Below are positions 35,389 through 44,194 of a stretch of 64,000 nt of DNA, in pieces. The DNA comes from Helicobacter monodelphidis. GTDB lineage: Bacteria > Campylobacterota > Campylobacteria > Campylobacterales > Helicobacteraceae. The notes under the pieces were generated by a model. That model was not told the origin of the DNA. It saw nothing but the letters and a program-made list of their open reading frames with translations, and did no database searches. The stretch is taken from positions 1 to 64,000 of the forward strand of contig NZ_NHYN01000002.1 of the NCBI RefSeq assembly GCF_003288845.1, in the 5' to 3' direction. Made by a program: the position numbers and the translations under genes. How positions within the stretch are numbered: position 1 is the first letter of the stretch; each line of letters opens with the position of its first letter.

Positions 35389-35718
35389 ATAAAATCTCCA
35401 AATTCTAAATAGCACCCAGATGAACGTTACCAAATGATCGTGGCCACAAAAAGCCAATAACATAAGCACAAGCACTCAATTAGGCGGTAAATCCTAATCG
35501 TTAAAGACTCAAGCAGAAACACCGACACACAAGAATGAAATCTATATGCTTAAAAATACTTTGATTGTCTGACCCCATTTATTTGGGATCTCGTTTCATC
35601 CAGGAAGTATTATTATAGATAAGCTTAGCTTTTACTCCCTTTAAAATAAATCTCTAATTCCAAAAACAAAGTTACCCTAAAATTCTCAAGAAAGATTGAA
35701 AAAGTGGTATTTTTTGTC

Positions 35719-35724
35719 TATAAT
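35719..35724 (+). promoter_or_regulatory. -10 promoter element
   Basis: TATAAT lies 36 bp upstream of the ATG at 35760, after a T-rich stretch (GTATTTTTTG), the usual layout of Helicobacter housekeeping promoters. It should drive the next two genes. The rest of the 370-bp gap 35389-35759 shows no gene. Confidence 0.6.
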
Positions 35725-35759
35725 TGCATACGAAATCAACTATCAAAAGGAGTTTAATC

Positions 35760-36902
35760 ATGGCGACTAAAGTGCTGTGTCTACTAGAAGATTCTCAACT
35801 CTTTATCCAATCTTATATGGGTTACCTTAAGCAACAAAGCAAGGGAACACTTGAATATATGACTTTACCAATTGCCCCAGAAATGTTAGCAACAAAACCG
35901 CTAACAACTCTTGTCAGTGTATTAAAAAAGAAATTTGGTGACCCTGAACAAGATATTGATTATATTTTCAGCTTTAACTCCCATTATCGCTACATCAAAC
36001 CCGGAACAATGCCTGATATTCCAATTGTAGAATTTGGGAATTCTATTTCTGGTCCAGATTATCGTAGTCGCCCATTCATGAATCAAAAAAAGCCATGTGC
36101 ATGGGAAGATAAAGTGTTAAAGGTTGAGCCCGCATGGTTCAATCAAATCATTCCGCTTGCCAATATGAAAATGATTTATCAAATGCAAGATTCTTATCGC
36201 TATGCCTATTTACGTCAAGTTGTTGATGAATACAAAGCAAATCGCGGTGGCAATATCCAAAAAGATCCTGAATATGTTGTTTACCTGCCAGATTGGACAA
36301 CACATATTGACAGTATTCTCAATAATGTTTATCGTTGCTTAGATTTCTGCTCTCAGCAAGACTGTCATTTTCATCTAGCCCTCACAAAACATCTCCTCAA
36401 TGAAACTGATGACTTCTTTACAGCTCAATTTGGTATCAAGAAGGATTCTCTTAATTCAAGTATTAAGATTCTTAAAACAGAGTTGAGTCGATTCCAAGAA
36501 TCCGACCCGAATTTACGTTGCACACTGGGAGCACTGGAAGATTTTCACACGACTTTTGTAGGTATGAATCCAAAGGTTGTATTCATTGACCCTAGCCATT
36601 CTGCGTGGCTAGAAGCACTATATATGATGAAATATAAAGGACTTGATTGCCATAAAGTTCGTTTGGTTTTCTCAATAGAGAAGAAATTTGCCCAAATTGA
36701 AAGCAAAATGTTTGACAAAAATCTACCTGATATTGAAAAATTCTTTAAAGATGGACTATTTCGTAAAGATGTACATTCTGTATTGGGCAATATTTCAACA
36801 ACAACTGATAAATTTTATAGCTTCATCAACTATCACGACCGACCTTTAGAAGTTTTGGATTTGTCAGAAATTGCCTCAAAATTTCCAGCAAAAAATAAAT
36901 AA
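35760..36902 (+). CDS. Unrecognised 380-residue protein
   Basis: I do not recognise this protein. It is 380 residues, without signal peptide or membrane helix, and starts at the ATG at 35760, with AAAAGGAG 8 bp upstream and a good -10 box, so it is probably well expressed. Visible features are a start like a response-regulator or Rossmann strand ([21 protein letters not shown]), an Arg/Tyr-rich middle and a Cys/His cluster ([14 protein letters not shown], about 195-208). No P-loop or metal motif is evident. It precedes the DAHP synthase gene by 10 bp, but a link to aromatic synthesis is only positional. Confidence 0.7.
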   Translation: MATKVLCLLEDSQLFIQSYMGYLKQQSKGTLEYMTLPIAPEMLATKPLTTLVSVLKKKFGDPEQDIDYIFSFNSHYRYIKPGTMPDIPIVEFGNSISGPDYRSRPFMNQKKPCAWEDKVLKVEPAWFNQIIPLANMKMIYQMQDSYRYAYLRQVVDEYKANRGGNIQKDPEYVVYLPDWTTHIDSILNNVYRCLDFCSQQDCHFHLALTKHLLNETDDFFTAQFGIKKDSLNSSIKILKTELSRFQESDPNLRCTLGALEDFHTTFVGMNPKVVFIDPSHSAWLEALYMMKYKGLDCHKVRLVFSIEKKFAQIESKMFDKNLPDIEKFFKDGLFRKDVHSVLGNISTTTDKFYSFINYHDRPLEVLDLSEIASKFPAKNK

Positions 36903-36912
36903 GGTAATACAA

Positions 36913-38274
36913 ATGGCTCAAAACACACATGCAACATGGACTCCTAAAAGTTGGAGAAACTTTAAGATTCAGCAACAACCCACCTACCCAAATCAGACTT
37001 TACTACAAAATGTAGAAAAAGAACTCTCGGGCTACCCGCCACTTGTTTTTGCTGGTGAGGTACGTTCTCTTAAACAATGTCTTGCAAAGGCTACCAAAGG
37101 TGAGGCATTTTTGTTGCAAGGTGGAGATTGTGCGGAAAGTTTTAGTGAATTCAATGCGATTAATATCCGCGATATGTTCAAAGTTATTCTGCAAATGGCA
37201 GTTGTATTGACTTTTGCAGGAAAATGTCCAATCGTAAAAGTTGGACGTCTTGCAGGACAATTTGCCAAACCGCGCTCAAGCGATACTGAAACAATTAATG
37301 GTGTCACTTTACCTAGTTATCGCGGTGATAATATTAATAGCATTGATTTTAATAAAGAATCAAGAGAGCCCGACCCACAACGCATTCTCCATGCATATCA
37401 CCAATCTGCCGCAACACTCAACCTATTGCGTGCGTTTGCACAAGGTGGTTTTGCAAATCTCGAGGAAGTGCAACGATGGAATTTAGATTTTACGGAAGCC
37501 CACAGTCAAGAAAAATATAAAAAAATCACACAACGCATTACAGAATCTCTCCGTTTTATGGATGCATGTGGAATTAATGCACAGACAATTCCACAGTTAC
37601 GGGAAACAGACTTTTACACATCACATGAAGCCTTGTTGCTAAATTATGAGGAAGCATTGACACGCAAAGATAGCCTCACGGATGACTGGTATGATTGTTC
37701 TGCACACATGTTATGGATAGGCGAACGGACAAGAGGGCTTGATGAAGCACATTTAGAATTTTTAAGAGGGGTGAAGAATCCGTTGGGTGTAAAGATTGGA
37801 CCCAATGCGACACTTGATGAATTATGTGGTATTTGTGACATTTTAAATCCACAAAATGAGGAAGGGCGATTGAATTTTATTGTTCGTATGGGGGCAGATA
37901 AAATTCAGAAGAATTTTCCACCCCTTCTTGCAAAATTTACTCAAGAAGGACGCCATGTACTCTGGAGTATTGACCCTATGCATGGGAATACCATTAAGGC
38001 AACAAGTGGCTACAAAACGCGCCCATTTGATGCCATTTTAAGTGAAGTTAGTTCTTTTTTTGAAATTCATCAAGCACAAGGTAGTTATGCAGGAGGAATC
38101 CATCTTGAAATGACCGGACAAGATGTGACTGAATGTATGGGTGGTAGTCAACAAATTACAGAAGAAAATCTTTCTGACCGATACCATACACATTGCGACC
38201 CGCGTTTAAATGCCACACAAGCTTTAGAGCTTGCTTTTTTAATTTCAGATAAGATCAAAAAAGCACATGCATAA
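36913..38274 (+). CDS. 3-deoxy-7-phosphoheptulonate synthase, class II
   Basis: This enzyme joins phosphoenolpyruvate and erythrose 4-phosphate in the first step of the shikimate pathway. It is the plant-like class II form, unrelated in sequence to AroF/G/H. Hallmarks are [80 protein letters not shown] and [15 protein letters not shown]; these contain the substrate- and metal-binding Cys, His, Glu and Arg residues. A longer frame from 36871 overlaps the previous gene; the ATG at 36913 with AAGG upstream gives 453 residues. Confidence 0.95.
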   Translation: MAQNTHATWTPKSWRNFKIQQQPTYPNQTLLQNVEKELSGYPPLVFAGEVRSLKQCLAKATKGEAFLLQGGDCAESFSEFNAINIRDMFKVILQMAVVLTFAGKCPIVKVGRLAGQFAKPRSSDTETINGVTLPSYRGDNINSIDFNKESREPDPQRILHAYHQSAATLNLLRAFAQGGFANLEEVQRWNLDFTEAHSQEKYKKITQRITESLRFMDACGINAQTIPQLRETDFYTSHEALLLNYEEALTRKDSLTDDWYDCSAHMLWIGERTRGLDEAHLEFLRGVKNPLGVKIGPNATLDELCGICDILNPQNEEGRLNFIVRMGADKIQKNFPPLLAKFTQEGRHVLWSIDPMHGNTIKATSGYKTRPFDAILSEVSSFFEIHQAQGSYAGGIHLEMTGQDVTECMGGSQQITEENLSDRYHTHCDPRLNATQALELAFLISDKIKKAHA

Positions 38275-38339
38275 ACCAGAATTTCATTCTAAGTTTTGTA
38301 CCATACCCTTAGAGTGAATCGCCTCACCAAAGGTTTTTT

Positions 38340-39161
38340 ATGCATATTATGTTGTTTCTTTTATGCTTAACCTTCCTACATGCAGAGGAAATTTTACTTT
38401 TGTCGCCTTACAAAAAGGATCGACTTCAAAATGCTTGGCATCGCTTTGTTATGAGTGAAAAATTTGATGGGGTACGTGCAATTTGGGATACCCGCACACT
38501 CAAAACGCGTAATGGCTACCTTATTACCACTCCATCTTGGTTTACAGAATCCCTGCCACCATTTCCACTTGATGGAGAATTGTGGCTTGATTATGGAAAT
38601 TTTGAGGAAATATCCTCACTCATTCAATCAGCAAATCCTCAAGATTATCGATGGCGAAAAGTTCAATACCACATCTTTGAAATTCCGCATCAAAAAGGAT
38701 ATTTATCAGAAAGAATGCAAGTTCTTCAAGAATATCTAACACAAAACCCACATATTTCATTCATTCATCCCATTCAGCAAATTCCGATTGAATCAGAAGA
38801 GCGACTCAATCAATTTTTAGAATCCATTGTACAAAAAGGTGGCGAAGGCGTTGTTGTTCGAGAAGCATTTGCCCCCTTTAGCACAGGCAGAAATCCTTTA
38901 GCCATGAAGCTTAAAAATCACCTAGAATCCGAATGCACCCTCATCGGCTATGAAAAAAGCAAACAGCACAATACTCATCAAATTGCCTCATTAATTTGCA
39001 AAGAGGGTGAATTAGAATTTAAAATTGGGACAGGGCTAAAAAAATCTATGCGTGAAAATCCGCCACCTATTGGCAGTTTAATTGAGTATCGCTATTTTGG
39101 AAAAACAAAAAAAGGTAAACCAAAATTTGCATCTTTTCTGCGCATTAAAGAATTCAAGTAG
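38340..39161 (+). CDS. ATP-dependent DNA ligase, secreted type
   Basis: This 273-residue protein combines a signal peptide (about 1-15, FLLCLTFLHAEE) with a minimal DNA ligase. The catalytic Lys is K41 in EKFDGVRAIWD (KxDG motif). Further motifs are LDGELWL (III), GGEGVVVRE (IV) and AMKLKNH (V), followed by a C-terminal OB fold (RYFGKTKKGKPKFASFLRIK). Chromosomal replication uses the NAD-dependent LigA; this small ATP ligase is of the periplasmic kind described in Haemophilus, Neisseria and Campylobacter. A role in repair of DNA taken up for transformation is a hypothesis only. Confidence 0.88.
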   Translation: MHIMLFLLCLTFLHAEEILLLSPYKKDRLQNAWHRFVMSEKFDGVRAIWDTRTLKTRNGYLITTPSWFTESLPPFPLDGELWLDYGNFEEISSLIQSANPQDYRWRKVQYHIFEIPHQKGYLSERMQVLQEYLTQNPHISFIHPIQQIPIESEERLNQFLESIVQKGGEGVVVREAFAPFSTGRNPLAMKLKNHLESECTLIGYEKSKQHNTHQIASLICKEGELEFKIGTGLKKSMRENPPPIGSLIEYRYFGKTKKGKPKFASFLRIKEFK

Positions 39162-39192
39162 ATCGCTTACATTCCGGTTAAATAATTTATGA

Positions 39193-39198
39193 TATAAT
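39193..39198 (+). promoter_or_regulatory. -10 promoter element
   Basis: TATAAT occurs 42 bp upstream of the lipoprotein start, in the 78-bp gap after the DNA ligase gene. It probably begins the transcript for the lipoprotein, pdxA and following genes. Confidence 0.5.
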
Positions 39199-39239
39199 AC
39201 AGCCCAAAAATAAGAACGCTTAAGGATTTACCCATCGCA

Positions 39240-39845
39240 ATGATTGTTGCCTATCAATATTTTACACTAGCTACTATCCTTTTATGCTTCATCGGTTGTG
39301 CCACGCCAAACGCACAGACTTTGAATCTCCACGAACTCAAATATATTCCTGCCAAAACAATACCACAATGTTCATATATGGACAAAGTTGAAATAGATAC
39401 TCCCCTCCTTTCCAAAGAACTCTACACACTCAACCGACAAATTGCCATCATACAATACAGCAATTATCCAATAATGTTCAAAAATGCACAATGGACACAA
39501 AACCCTGCGTCTATGATTCAAACTGCTATACAAGATTCTTTGCATGCATGCCTACACACAACTCCAAAAAATCCGCAATACAGACTTTTAAGCATTGTCC
39601 CAGAAATGGGAATTATTCATCACACAGACAAAAAAGAGCAAAAAGCAATTTTTGCGATGGATTTTATTCTCTATGATATTCAAAAACAATCTACTATTTC
39701 CCGCTATAGTGCATTTGAAGAATGGGAGCTAAAAAATTTAGAGCAAGAAAAAGCAATCTACGCTCTTAACAAAACCCTCAATATTATCATTCAGAGAATG
39801 ATTCAATATTATGATAACCTTATCCAAAAACAGGAATCTGCATGA
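39240..39845 (+). CDS. Probable lipoprotein, ABC-transport auxiliary-like
   Basis: This 201-residue protein has a hydrophobic N-terminus ending in CFIGC, a loose lipobox with Cys20 lipidated (the -3 residue is Phe instead of Leu). The remainder (RQIAIIQYSNYPIMFKNAQWTQNPASMIQTAIQDSL, later ALNKTLNIIIQRMIQYY) resembles PqiC/ABC-transport auxiliary lipoproteins that accompany MCE systems, where this strand-helix pattern is typical. The AAGGA site is 13 bp from the ATG, rather far. It overlaps pdxA by 4 bp. Function with the MCE protein at 30164 is speculation. Confidence 0.6.
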   Translation: MIVAYQYFTLATILLCFIGCATPNAQTLNLHELKYIPAKTIPQCSYMDKVEIDTPLLSKELYTLNRQIAIIQYSNYPIMFKNAQWTQNPASMIQTAIQDSLHACLHTTPKNPQYRLLSIVPEMGIIHHTDKKEQKAIFAMDFILYDIQKQSTISRYSAFEEWELKNLEQEKAIYALNKTLNIIIQRMIQYYDNLIQKQESA

Positions 39846-40843
39846 AAATTTATGTCAGTGTAGGTGATATCAATGGCATTGGTTTAGAAATTTTATTGCG
39901 TTCCCACATTTCTTTACAAAAAAAATATCCCCATATTGAGTGGATTTATGGCGTAGATAAAGAAATTTTAGCGAAGGGAAAAGAGTTACTTAATATTAAC
40001 ATAGATATTGAATCTCTCCCATGTATTTCCATTGCCATGCAGAATTCACAACAATTATGGGAACAAACATTTAATACAGCACTCAGCAATTTTCTTCAAC
40101 CAATGCCTATCCCCTGCATCCAACCTGCCACAATTTGTTCTAAATCTGGGCTTTATAGCCTTAAAAGTTTTTTACAAGGCGTTTTACTTGCACAAAAAAG
40201 AGAGATATCAGCCCTCATTACCCTCCCCATCCACAAACAAGCGTGGGCAGGTGCAGGAATTCATTATGCTGGACACACAGAATTGTTAAGATTTCTCTAC
40301 CAACAATCTGTTATTATGATGCTAGGTTGTCCAAAATTATTTGTTGCATTATTTAGCGACCATATTCCTTTAAAGCAAGTTCCTGCCACCATTCAAAAGG
40401 ATAAAATTGTCTACTTTCTCATTCAGCTTTGTTCCTGCCTAAAACATATGCGAAAATGTGGTGTACTGGGCTTGAATCCTCATGCTGGTGATGGTGGATT
40501 GCTTGGCGATGAAGACTTCATTATTCAAGAAGCAATTGCTGAAGCAAATGCACAATTAAAATGCAATATTTTTAGTGGTCCTCTTGTCCCAGATACAGCC
40601 TTTACTCCCTTTCAACGTCAACAATTTTCATATTTTGTTGCTTTTTATCATGATCAAGGTTTAATCCCACTCAAAACCCTATATTTTGATGAGAGCATTA
40701 ATGTTTCTTTAGGATTGCCAATTATACGCGTTTCTGTTGATCATGGTGTTGCTTTTGATAAAGCTTACAAACAACAAGATATTTCTTGTAAAAGTTATGA
40801 GAATGCCATTCAAACAGCCATCTTGCTACAAGGACAATCATAA
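39842..40843 (+). CDS. pdxA: 4-hydroxythreonine-4-phosphate dehydrogenase
   Basis: PdxA oxidises 4-phosphohydroxy-L-threonine in the DXP-dependent route to pyridoxal phosphate. The 333-residue protein has SVGDINGIGLEI, TLPIHKQAW, YAGHTELLR, SDHIPLKQVP, GLNPHAGDGGLLGDED (metal-binding His), ADT-like PDTAFTP, and FYHDQGLIPLK with a further metal His. In many Campylobacterota pdxA sits beside pdxJ; pdxJ is not in this window. It overlaps the lipoprotein gene by 4 bp and the next gene by 1 bp. Confidence 0.92.
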   Translation: MKIYVSVGDINGIGLEILLRSHISLQKKYPHIEWIYGVDKEILAKGKELLNINIDIESLPCISIAMQNSQQLWEQTFNTALSNFLQPMPIPCIQPATICSKSGLYSLKSFLQGVLLAQKREISALITLPIHKQAWAGAGIHYAGHTELLRFLYQQSVIMMLGCPKLFVALFSDHIPLKQVPATIQKDKIVYFLIQLCSCLKHMRKCGVLGLNPHAGDGGLLGDEDFIIQEAIAEANAQLKCNIFSGPLVPDTAFTPFQRQQFSYFVAFYHDQGLIPLKTLYFDESINVSLGLPIIRVSVDHGVAFDKAYKQQDISCKSYENAIQTAILLQGQS

Positions 40844-41664
40844 TGGCAATTGATGAATCTTATCTTGCTGAAATGAATCAAAAATTAACACAAAGCAATA
40901 AAGAGTTGAATCAACAATTAGAAGAATTACAGCATATGCAAACACAGTGGAATATCCAAAAAGACGAGTTATTGCTACAAAAAAGTAAATTAGAGGAAGA
41001 GATAAAAACACTCAAAAGTGTAAAGTCAATTATCGAAGCAAACAACAAAGCATTACAAGAAAGATTAGAGGAATTAAAAATACAACTTTCAATCGCTGAA
41101 AAAGAAAAAACATTAGCACAAACAGAGACAACACAAAAAGAAACTCTTATTGCACATTTAACACACCATTTAGAAAAGTTAAGCGGTTCTGTTGATGAAT
41201 TAGCTTCTATTTTAATCAATGAAGAGAAGCAAGAATCTCTACCGCAAGATAAACTCTCACATTCAGCTACCTTTTTGCAATCGATTGTTTTTCAAAATGA
41301 TAAAGAGCTACTATTTGGTATTAATATTAAGGAAAATTTTTTACAACAAAGTAGTGCAAATACAATTAAATATTATTTATTTGCGTGTGAGTGCCATATT
41401 CATGAAGAATTTGAGATAAAATCTCTTAAACTTCAAAATAAAAAGCAACTTGCATTAGTTGGGGAAACATTTGCACAATTTGTGCGTCTCCATGCCCTAA
41501 ACAAAAATGAAGAAATACAGGGTATTATTGAAATGTTAAGTGGAACAATGCTGGATTTGCCGATTTTAAAATTTTATGGAGACAAAAGCGTTAAACAGTA
41601 TTTTACAGATTTTATGCAAGCCTGCATCCTACCCCAAAGCAATCTTACGCAACCAAAGGAGTAA
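40843..41664 (+). CDS. Coiled-coil protein of unknown function
   Basis: This 273-residue protein is a long coiled coil from about residue 8 to 105, with regular Leu/Ile heptads rich in Gln, Lys and Glu. A globular part follows at 135-265 (LLFGINIKENFLQQ, YLFACECHIHEEFEIKS). There is no signal peptide or membrane helix. The ATG overlaps the pdxA stop by 1 bp, so it is translationally coupled. I do not recognise the family; a structural or scaffolding job is the most one can say. Confidence 0.6.
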   Translation: MAIDESYLAEMNQKLTQSNKELNQQLEELQHMQTQWNIQKDELLLQKSKLEEEIKTLKSVKSIIEANNKALQERLEELKIQLSIAEKEKTLAQTETTQKETLIAHLTHHLEKLSGSVDELASILINEEKQESLPQDKLSHSATFLQSIVFQNDKELLFGINIKENFLQQSSANTIKYYLFACECHIHEEFEIKSLKLQNKKQLALVGETFAQFVRLHALNKNEEIQGIIEMLSGTMLDLPILKFYGDKSVKQYFTDFMQACILPQSNLTQPKE

Positions 41665-41672
41665 AAAGTAAA

Positions 41673-42182
41673 ATGTTAAAACGATTTTTTGAAGGTATAT
41701 TATGGAATGCTAGATTATTCATCATCCTTGCTGTTATCCTCTCTATGCTTGGTGCAATTTTGCTATTTATCGTTGCAAGCATTGACATTGTGTTAGCTAT
41801 CAAGCAAACATATTTATATTATACAGGAATGCTGGAAAAAGGGGCAGACATTCACAATATTTTGTTAAATACTATTATTATGGCGATTGACTTATACCTT
41901 ATCGCTGTTGTCTTGCTTATTTTTGCGTTCGGCTTATATGAGCTTTTTATTTCAAAAATTGAAATGAAGGGGAGTGAGAATTCCAAAGTTTTAGAGATTC
42001 ACACTTTAGACCAGCTCAAAGATAAGCTAGCAAAAGTAATTGTAATGGCACTTATTGTTGCCTTTTTTTCAAAAGTCTTGAATATGGGTATGAAGCAACC
42101 CTTAGATATGTTATTTTTTGCTATCTCTATCTTATCGCTTGCATTGTCTCTATATTTTTTACATAAAGATTCCAAACATTAG
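41673..42182 (+). CDS. YqhA/UPF0114 family membrane protein
   Basis: This 169-residue protein has four predicted membrane helices (about 12-36, 67-90, 112-130, 138-160). The family signature is near the middle: AIDLYLIAVVLLIFAFGLYELFISK followed by a conserved LDQLKDKLAKVI segment. The function of UPF0114 proteins is not established. It lies 8 bp after the coiled-coil gene and 9 bp before hemE. Confidence 0.85.
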   Translation: MLKRFFEGILWNARLFIILAVILSMLGAILLFIVASIDIVLAIKQTYLYYTGMLEKGADIHNILLNTIIMAIDLYLIAVVLLIFAFGLYELFISKIEMKGSENSKVLEIHTLDQLKDKLAKVIVMALIVAFFSKVLNMGMKQPLDMLFFAISILSLALSLYFLHKDSKH

Positions 42183-42191
42183 GAGAGAAAA

Positions 42192-43211
42192 ATGATTTTT
42201 ATTGATGTATGTTTCAAGAAAAAAACACCTTACACGCCGATTTGGCTAATGCGACAAGCCGGACGCTACTTGAGTGAATACAAAATGACACGACAAAAAG
42301 CAAAAAACTTTCTTGGCTTATGCAAGAATCCTGAGTTAGCTAGTGAAGTTACACTCCAGCCTGTGGATATTTTAGGTGTTGATGCAGCAATTATTTTTAG
42401 CGATATCTTAGTAATTCCGATGGAAATGGGTATGGGACTTGGATTTTATGAGGGTGAGGGACCCAAATTTGACTCCACCATGCGTTGCAAAGAAGATTTA
42501 AGAAAACTTCAAACAGGAGCATTCAAACGTACACAATATGTGTATGATGCTCTAAAAATTACGCGTGAAAAGTTAGATTCTTCTAAAGCACTGATTGGCT
42601 TTTGCGGTTCACCATGGACACTCGCTACTTATATGATTGAGGGTGAGGGAAGTAAAACCTATACCCACTCCAAACGTCTACTTTACAAAGACCCATCAAC
42701 ACTACATACCCTATTAGAACAACTCACAGAGGAATTAAAGCAGTATCTAGAAATGCAGATTCATGCTGGAGCTAATGCTGTGATGGTTTTTGATTCTTGG
42801 GCGGCAGCATTGGAGAAGAGTGCATACTTTGAATTTAGCTGGGACTACATGAAACAAATCGCCACCTATCTTAAGGCGAAATATCCACATATTCCCATTA
42901 TTCTATTTCCAAAAGGCATTGGGGCATACTTAGAATCCATTGATGGAGAATTTGATGTATTTGGTGTTGATTGGGGAACGCCGATGGAATCTGCAAAAAA
43001 GATTCTAGCAAACCGCTTTGTCTTACAAGGAAACTTAGAACCCGCAAGACTATACCAACATTCAAGTATGGTTGATGGCGTAGAAAAAATCTTTGAAGTA
43101 ATGCAAGATACACCTTTTATTTTCAATTTGGGGCATGGTATGATGCCAGATTTGCCACGTGAATCTGCTATTGAGCTTGTAAAAATTGTACAACAAAAGA
43201 GAATATCATAA
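42192..43211 (+). CDS. hemE: Uroporphyrinogen decarboxylase
   Basis: HemE removes four carboxyl groups from uroporphyrinogen III to give coproporphyrinogen III in heme synthesis. The 339-residue protein has the signature [12 protein letters not shown] with the substrate-binding Arg residues, [55 protein letters not shown] and [10 protein letters not shown]. The heme it supplies is needed by PetB and PetC. It has a good AGGAG site. Confidence 0.95.
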   Translation: MIFIDVCFKKKTPYTPIWLMRQAGRYLSEYKMTRQKAKNFLGLCKNPELASEVTLQPVDILGVDAAIIFSDILVIPMEMGMGLGFYEGEGPKFDSTMRCKEDLRKLQTGAFKRTQYVYDALKITREKLDSSKALIGFCGSPWTLATYMIEGEGSKTYTHSKRLLYKDPSTLHTLLEQLTEELKQYLEMQIHAGANAVMVFDSWAAALEKSAYFEFSWDYMKQIATYLKAKYPHIPIILFPKGIGAYLESIDGEFDVFGVDWGTPMESAKKILANRFVLQGNLEPARLYQHSSMVDGVEKIFEVMQDTPFIFNLGHGMMPDLPRESAIELVKIVQQKRIS

Positions 43212-43212
43212 T

Positions 43213-44127
43213 ATGAAATCCATATTATTTGGACCTGTACATTCTAGACGATTTGGAATATCCTTAGGGGTGGATTTATCACCTGATTCCAAACAATGTA
43301 ATTTTGACTGCCTTTATTGTGAATTGCAAAAAGCAAAGGGAATAGATACGATGAAATCAGTCATTGAGGTAGATTCTATTTTAGAAGCACTTAGACAAAA
43401 TCTTAAAGCAAATCCACATTATGATGTCATTACCTTAACAGCAAATGGAGAACCTACACTTTACCCTCACTTGCTTACTCTCACAAAAGGGATTAAAGAT
43501 TTATTAAAACCTCTTGAAAATCCCCCTAAATTACTCATCTTAAGCAACGGTTCTTTATTTTATAAACCAAAAATACAAGAAGCCTTAATGTATTGTGATT
43601 GGGTAAAGTTCTCATTAGATGCAGTGAGTCCAAAAATCTTTAAAAAAATTGATCGTGCCACACCTACAACAGATATTCAAAGTATTATTCAAGGCATTAT
43701 TGATTTTGGAATAAAATTTCAAGGTGAATATATTGCTGAAGTACTTTTTATTAAAGGTGTCAACGACAGCGTAGAAGAAGTGCAAAAAATTGCGGATACA
43801 CTCCATAAAATTTCCCCACATCGTGTTGATATTAGTACAATTGACCGTCCTCCTGCCTATGGGGTCAAACCCCTTAGCGAACAAGAAATTTTTCAACTCA
43901 TACCCTATTTTAAAAACCTACCCCTTTTTGTTGCTAAGCGATCAAAAGCCAGCCCTATCATTTTAAATAAAGCTGAATTATTGCAGATACTCTCAAGGAG
44001 ACCCCTCTCAATACAAGAAATAGGAAATGTTGAAAATCAACTACTATTAGAAGAAATGTTACAAAAAAATCTTTTAGAACAAATAAAAATTGGGGGTGTT
44101 ACATTTTATAAAAAAAAGAATATATGA
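43213..44127 (+). CDS. Radical SAM protein
   Basis: This 304-residue protein starts 1 bp after hemE at the ATG at 43213. The cluster motif is C29-x3-C33-x2-C36 (CNFDCLYC), after a conserved VHSRRFGISLGVDLSP segment. TLTANGEPTLYP follows, then ILSNGSL and WVKFSLDA as the SAM-binding strands. It belongs to the group of short radical SAM proteins with a HXXXX-RRFG-LG-DL-P start found widely in Campylobacterota, whose substrate I cannot name. The C-terminal 60 residues form a small helical domain with a winged-helix-like look. Confidence 0.8.
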   Translation: MKSILFGPVHSRRFGISLGVDLSPDSKQCNFDCLYCELQKAKGIDTMKSVIEVDSILEALRQNLKANPHYDVITLTANGEPTLYPHLLTLTKGIKDLLKPLENPPKLLILSNGSLFYKPKIQEALMYCDWVKFSLDAVSPKIFKKIDRATPTTDIQSIIQGIIDFGIKFQGEYIAEVLFIKGVNDSVEEVQKIADTLHKISPHRVDISTIDRPPAYGVKPLSEQEIFQLIPYFKNLPLFVAKRSKASPIILNKAELLQILSRRPLSIQEIGNVENQLLLEEMLQKNLLEQIKIGGVTFYKKKNI

Positions 44128-44194
44128 CGATTTTCTCAGTGGTTTTTAAGAGGATTTTTTTTAAAATTATATAAAAATTTAAGGCTACCTCCAA

